From: Haliclystus octoradiatus
Taxonomy: Eukaryota > Cnidaria > Staurozoa > Stauromedusae > Haliclystidae
Direction: 5' to 3'
NCBI GenBank assembly: GCA_916610825.1
Contig: OU744454.1
Span: 2,152,501-2,216,500 of the forward strand
Length of the DNA: 64,000 nt
The notes beneath the pieces were generated by a model that saw only the letters and a list, made by a program, of their open reading frames with translations, was not told the origin of the DNA and did not search any database. Positions 63,901 to 64,000 of the stretch are shown piece after piece (position 1 is the stretch's first letter; every line of letters begins with the position of its first letter). The position numbers were made by a program, and so were the translations under genes.

Positions 63901-63985
63901 ATTGCGGAAACTGTGCACCAGAACCTCATCTTTATTGGTTAATGAAGAAACAGATGTTTGTCATGGATATACGCAAGTTATATAA
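60906..63985 (+). CDS. SLC19 family vitamin transporter, copy B
   Basis: Three exons, 60906-61960, 62732-62873 and 63824-63985, give 452 residues. Intron positions and phases are identical to copy A, and the proteins are highly similar. The start is the ATG at 60906, which aligns with the MVSW start of copy A. Signatures are FFKEFKPSEPFLTPYL, SEVFPVWTYSYLVALLIVFF, TEVAYFSYVYSVVEPSKYQ, a sequon N32-S-T and the C-terminal block FGLIFGWNTFLALIFQTILT. It should be a twelve-helix plasma-membrane importer of a folate- or thiamine-like vitamin. The loop between helices 6 and 7 (about residues 195-220) and the cytosolic tail differ most between the copies, which could mean different regulation or trafficking. 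The stop TAA is at 63983-63985, so the coding region is complete. Confidence 0.92.
62950..63012. repeat. MITE A fragment (SLC19-B intron 2)
   Basis: 'TGCATGTCTATAGTGGTCAT' and 'TTGGCTGTTATACACAGG' match the right half of MITE A. Confidence 0.5.
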
Positions 63986-64000
63986 TTGGATAGAATAACC

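Noticed and set aside
1-64000. Retroviral, LTR or Polinton remnants
   Set aside because: I looked for protease, reverse transcriptase, integrase, capsid and paired long terminal repeats and found none that I could support.

Overview
This 64 kb window is AT-rich nuclear DNA from an animal. Every host gene with introns has GT-AG introns (one inferred GC-AG), most introns are a few hundred bases to 3 kb, and the gene set is metazoan: SAP130, B3GALT6, FBXO36, USF, a LIM/Rap-GAP/BTB protein, CENATAC, a cAMP-receptor-like GPCR and two SLC19 vitamin transporters. I think an invertebrate deuterostome is most likely, and within those a tunicate or ascidian is my best guess. That placement is inference from gene content, base composition and repeat style, not from a diagnostic marker.

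Layout. 626-3362 (-): 5' exons of a SAP130-like corepressor gene that runs off the left edge. 4407-6365 (+): B3GALT6, two exons, complete. 6777-7319 (-): FBXO36, one exon. 7621-10698 (+): USF bHLH-zipper factor, five exons. 11714-27012 (-): a 16-exon gene whose reconstructed 862-residue product joins a LIM zinc finger, a Rap-GAP domain and a BTB-BACK module. 27398-42403 (+): CENATAC/CCDC84, 15 exons. 44557-56340 (-): a 14-exon seven-helix receptor of the cAMP-receptor-like type. 56881-60258 and 60906-63985 (+): tandem SLC19 folate/thiamine-type transporters, three exons each. I built exon models by hand from splice sites, reading phase and similarity to remembered family sequences. Reading phase agrees across every junction in all multi-exon genes.

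Organisation. The genes form four head-to-head pairs (SAP130/B3GALT6, FBXO36/USF, LIM-RapGAP-BTB/CENATAC, GPCR/SLC19-A), with 300-1050 bp between start codons, and adjacent pairs meet tail to tail. No operon-like functional grouping is evident. The products act in chromatin repression, glycosaminoglycan linker synthesis, ubiquitination, transcription, Rap signalling, minor-intron splicing, cell-surface sensing and vitamin uptake.

Repeats. Introns and spacers are packed with short non-autonomous elements. They include a ~180 bp pogo-like MITE (A) with at least a dozen copies, one of which has expanded into twelve 73-bp tandem units. There is also a ~175-250 bp element (B) built from the palindrome GTTCATGAAC, several hAT-like MITEs with 8-bp target duplications, three tRNA-derived SINE families, a truncated LINE 3' end, a hairpin element with long target duplications, and a 1.4 kb foldback element with a 7-bp target duplication. 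Several nested insertions supply natural empty sites. I saw no retroviral, LTR or Polinton sequence and no functional tRNA or rRNA gene.

The strongest candidate for something undescribed is the LIM/Rap-GAP/BTB-BACK protein. The repeat families of next interest are MITE B, the MITE A minisatellite and the foldback element.
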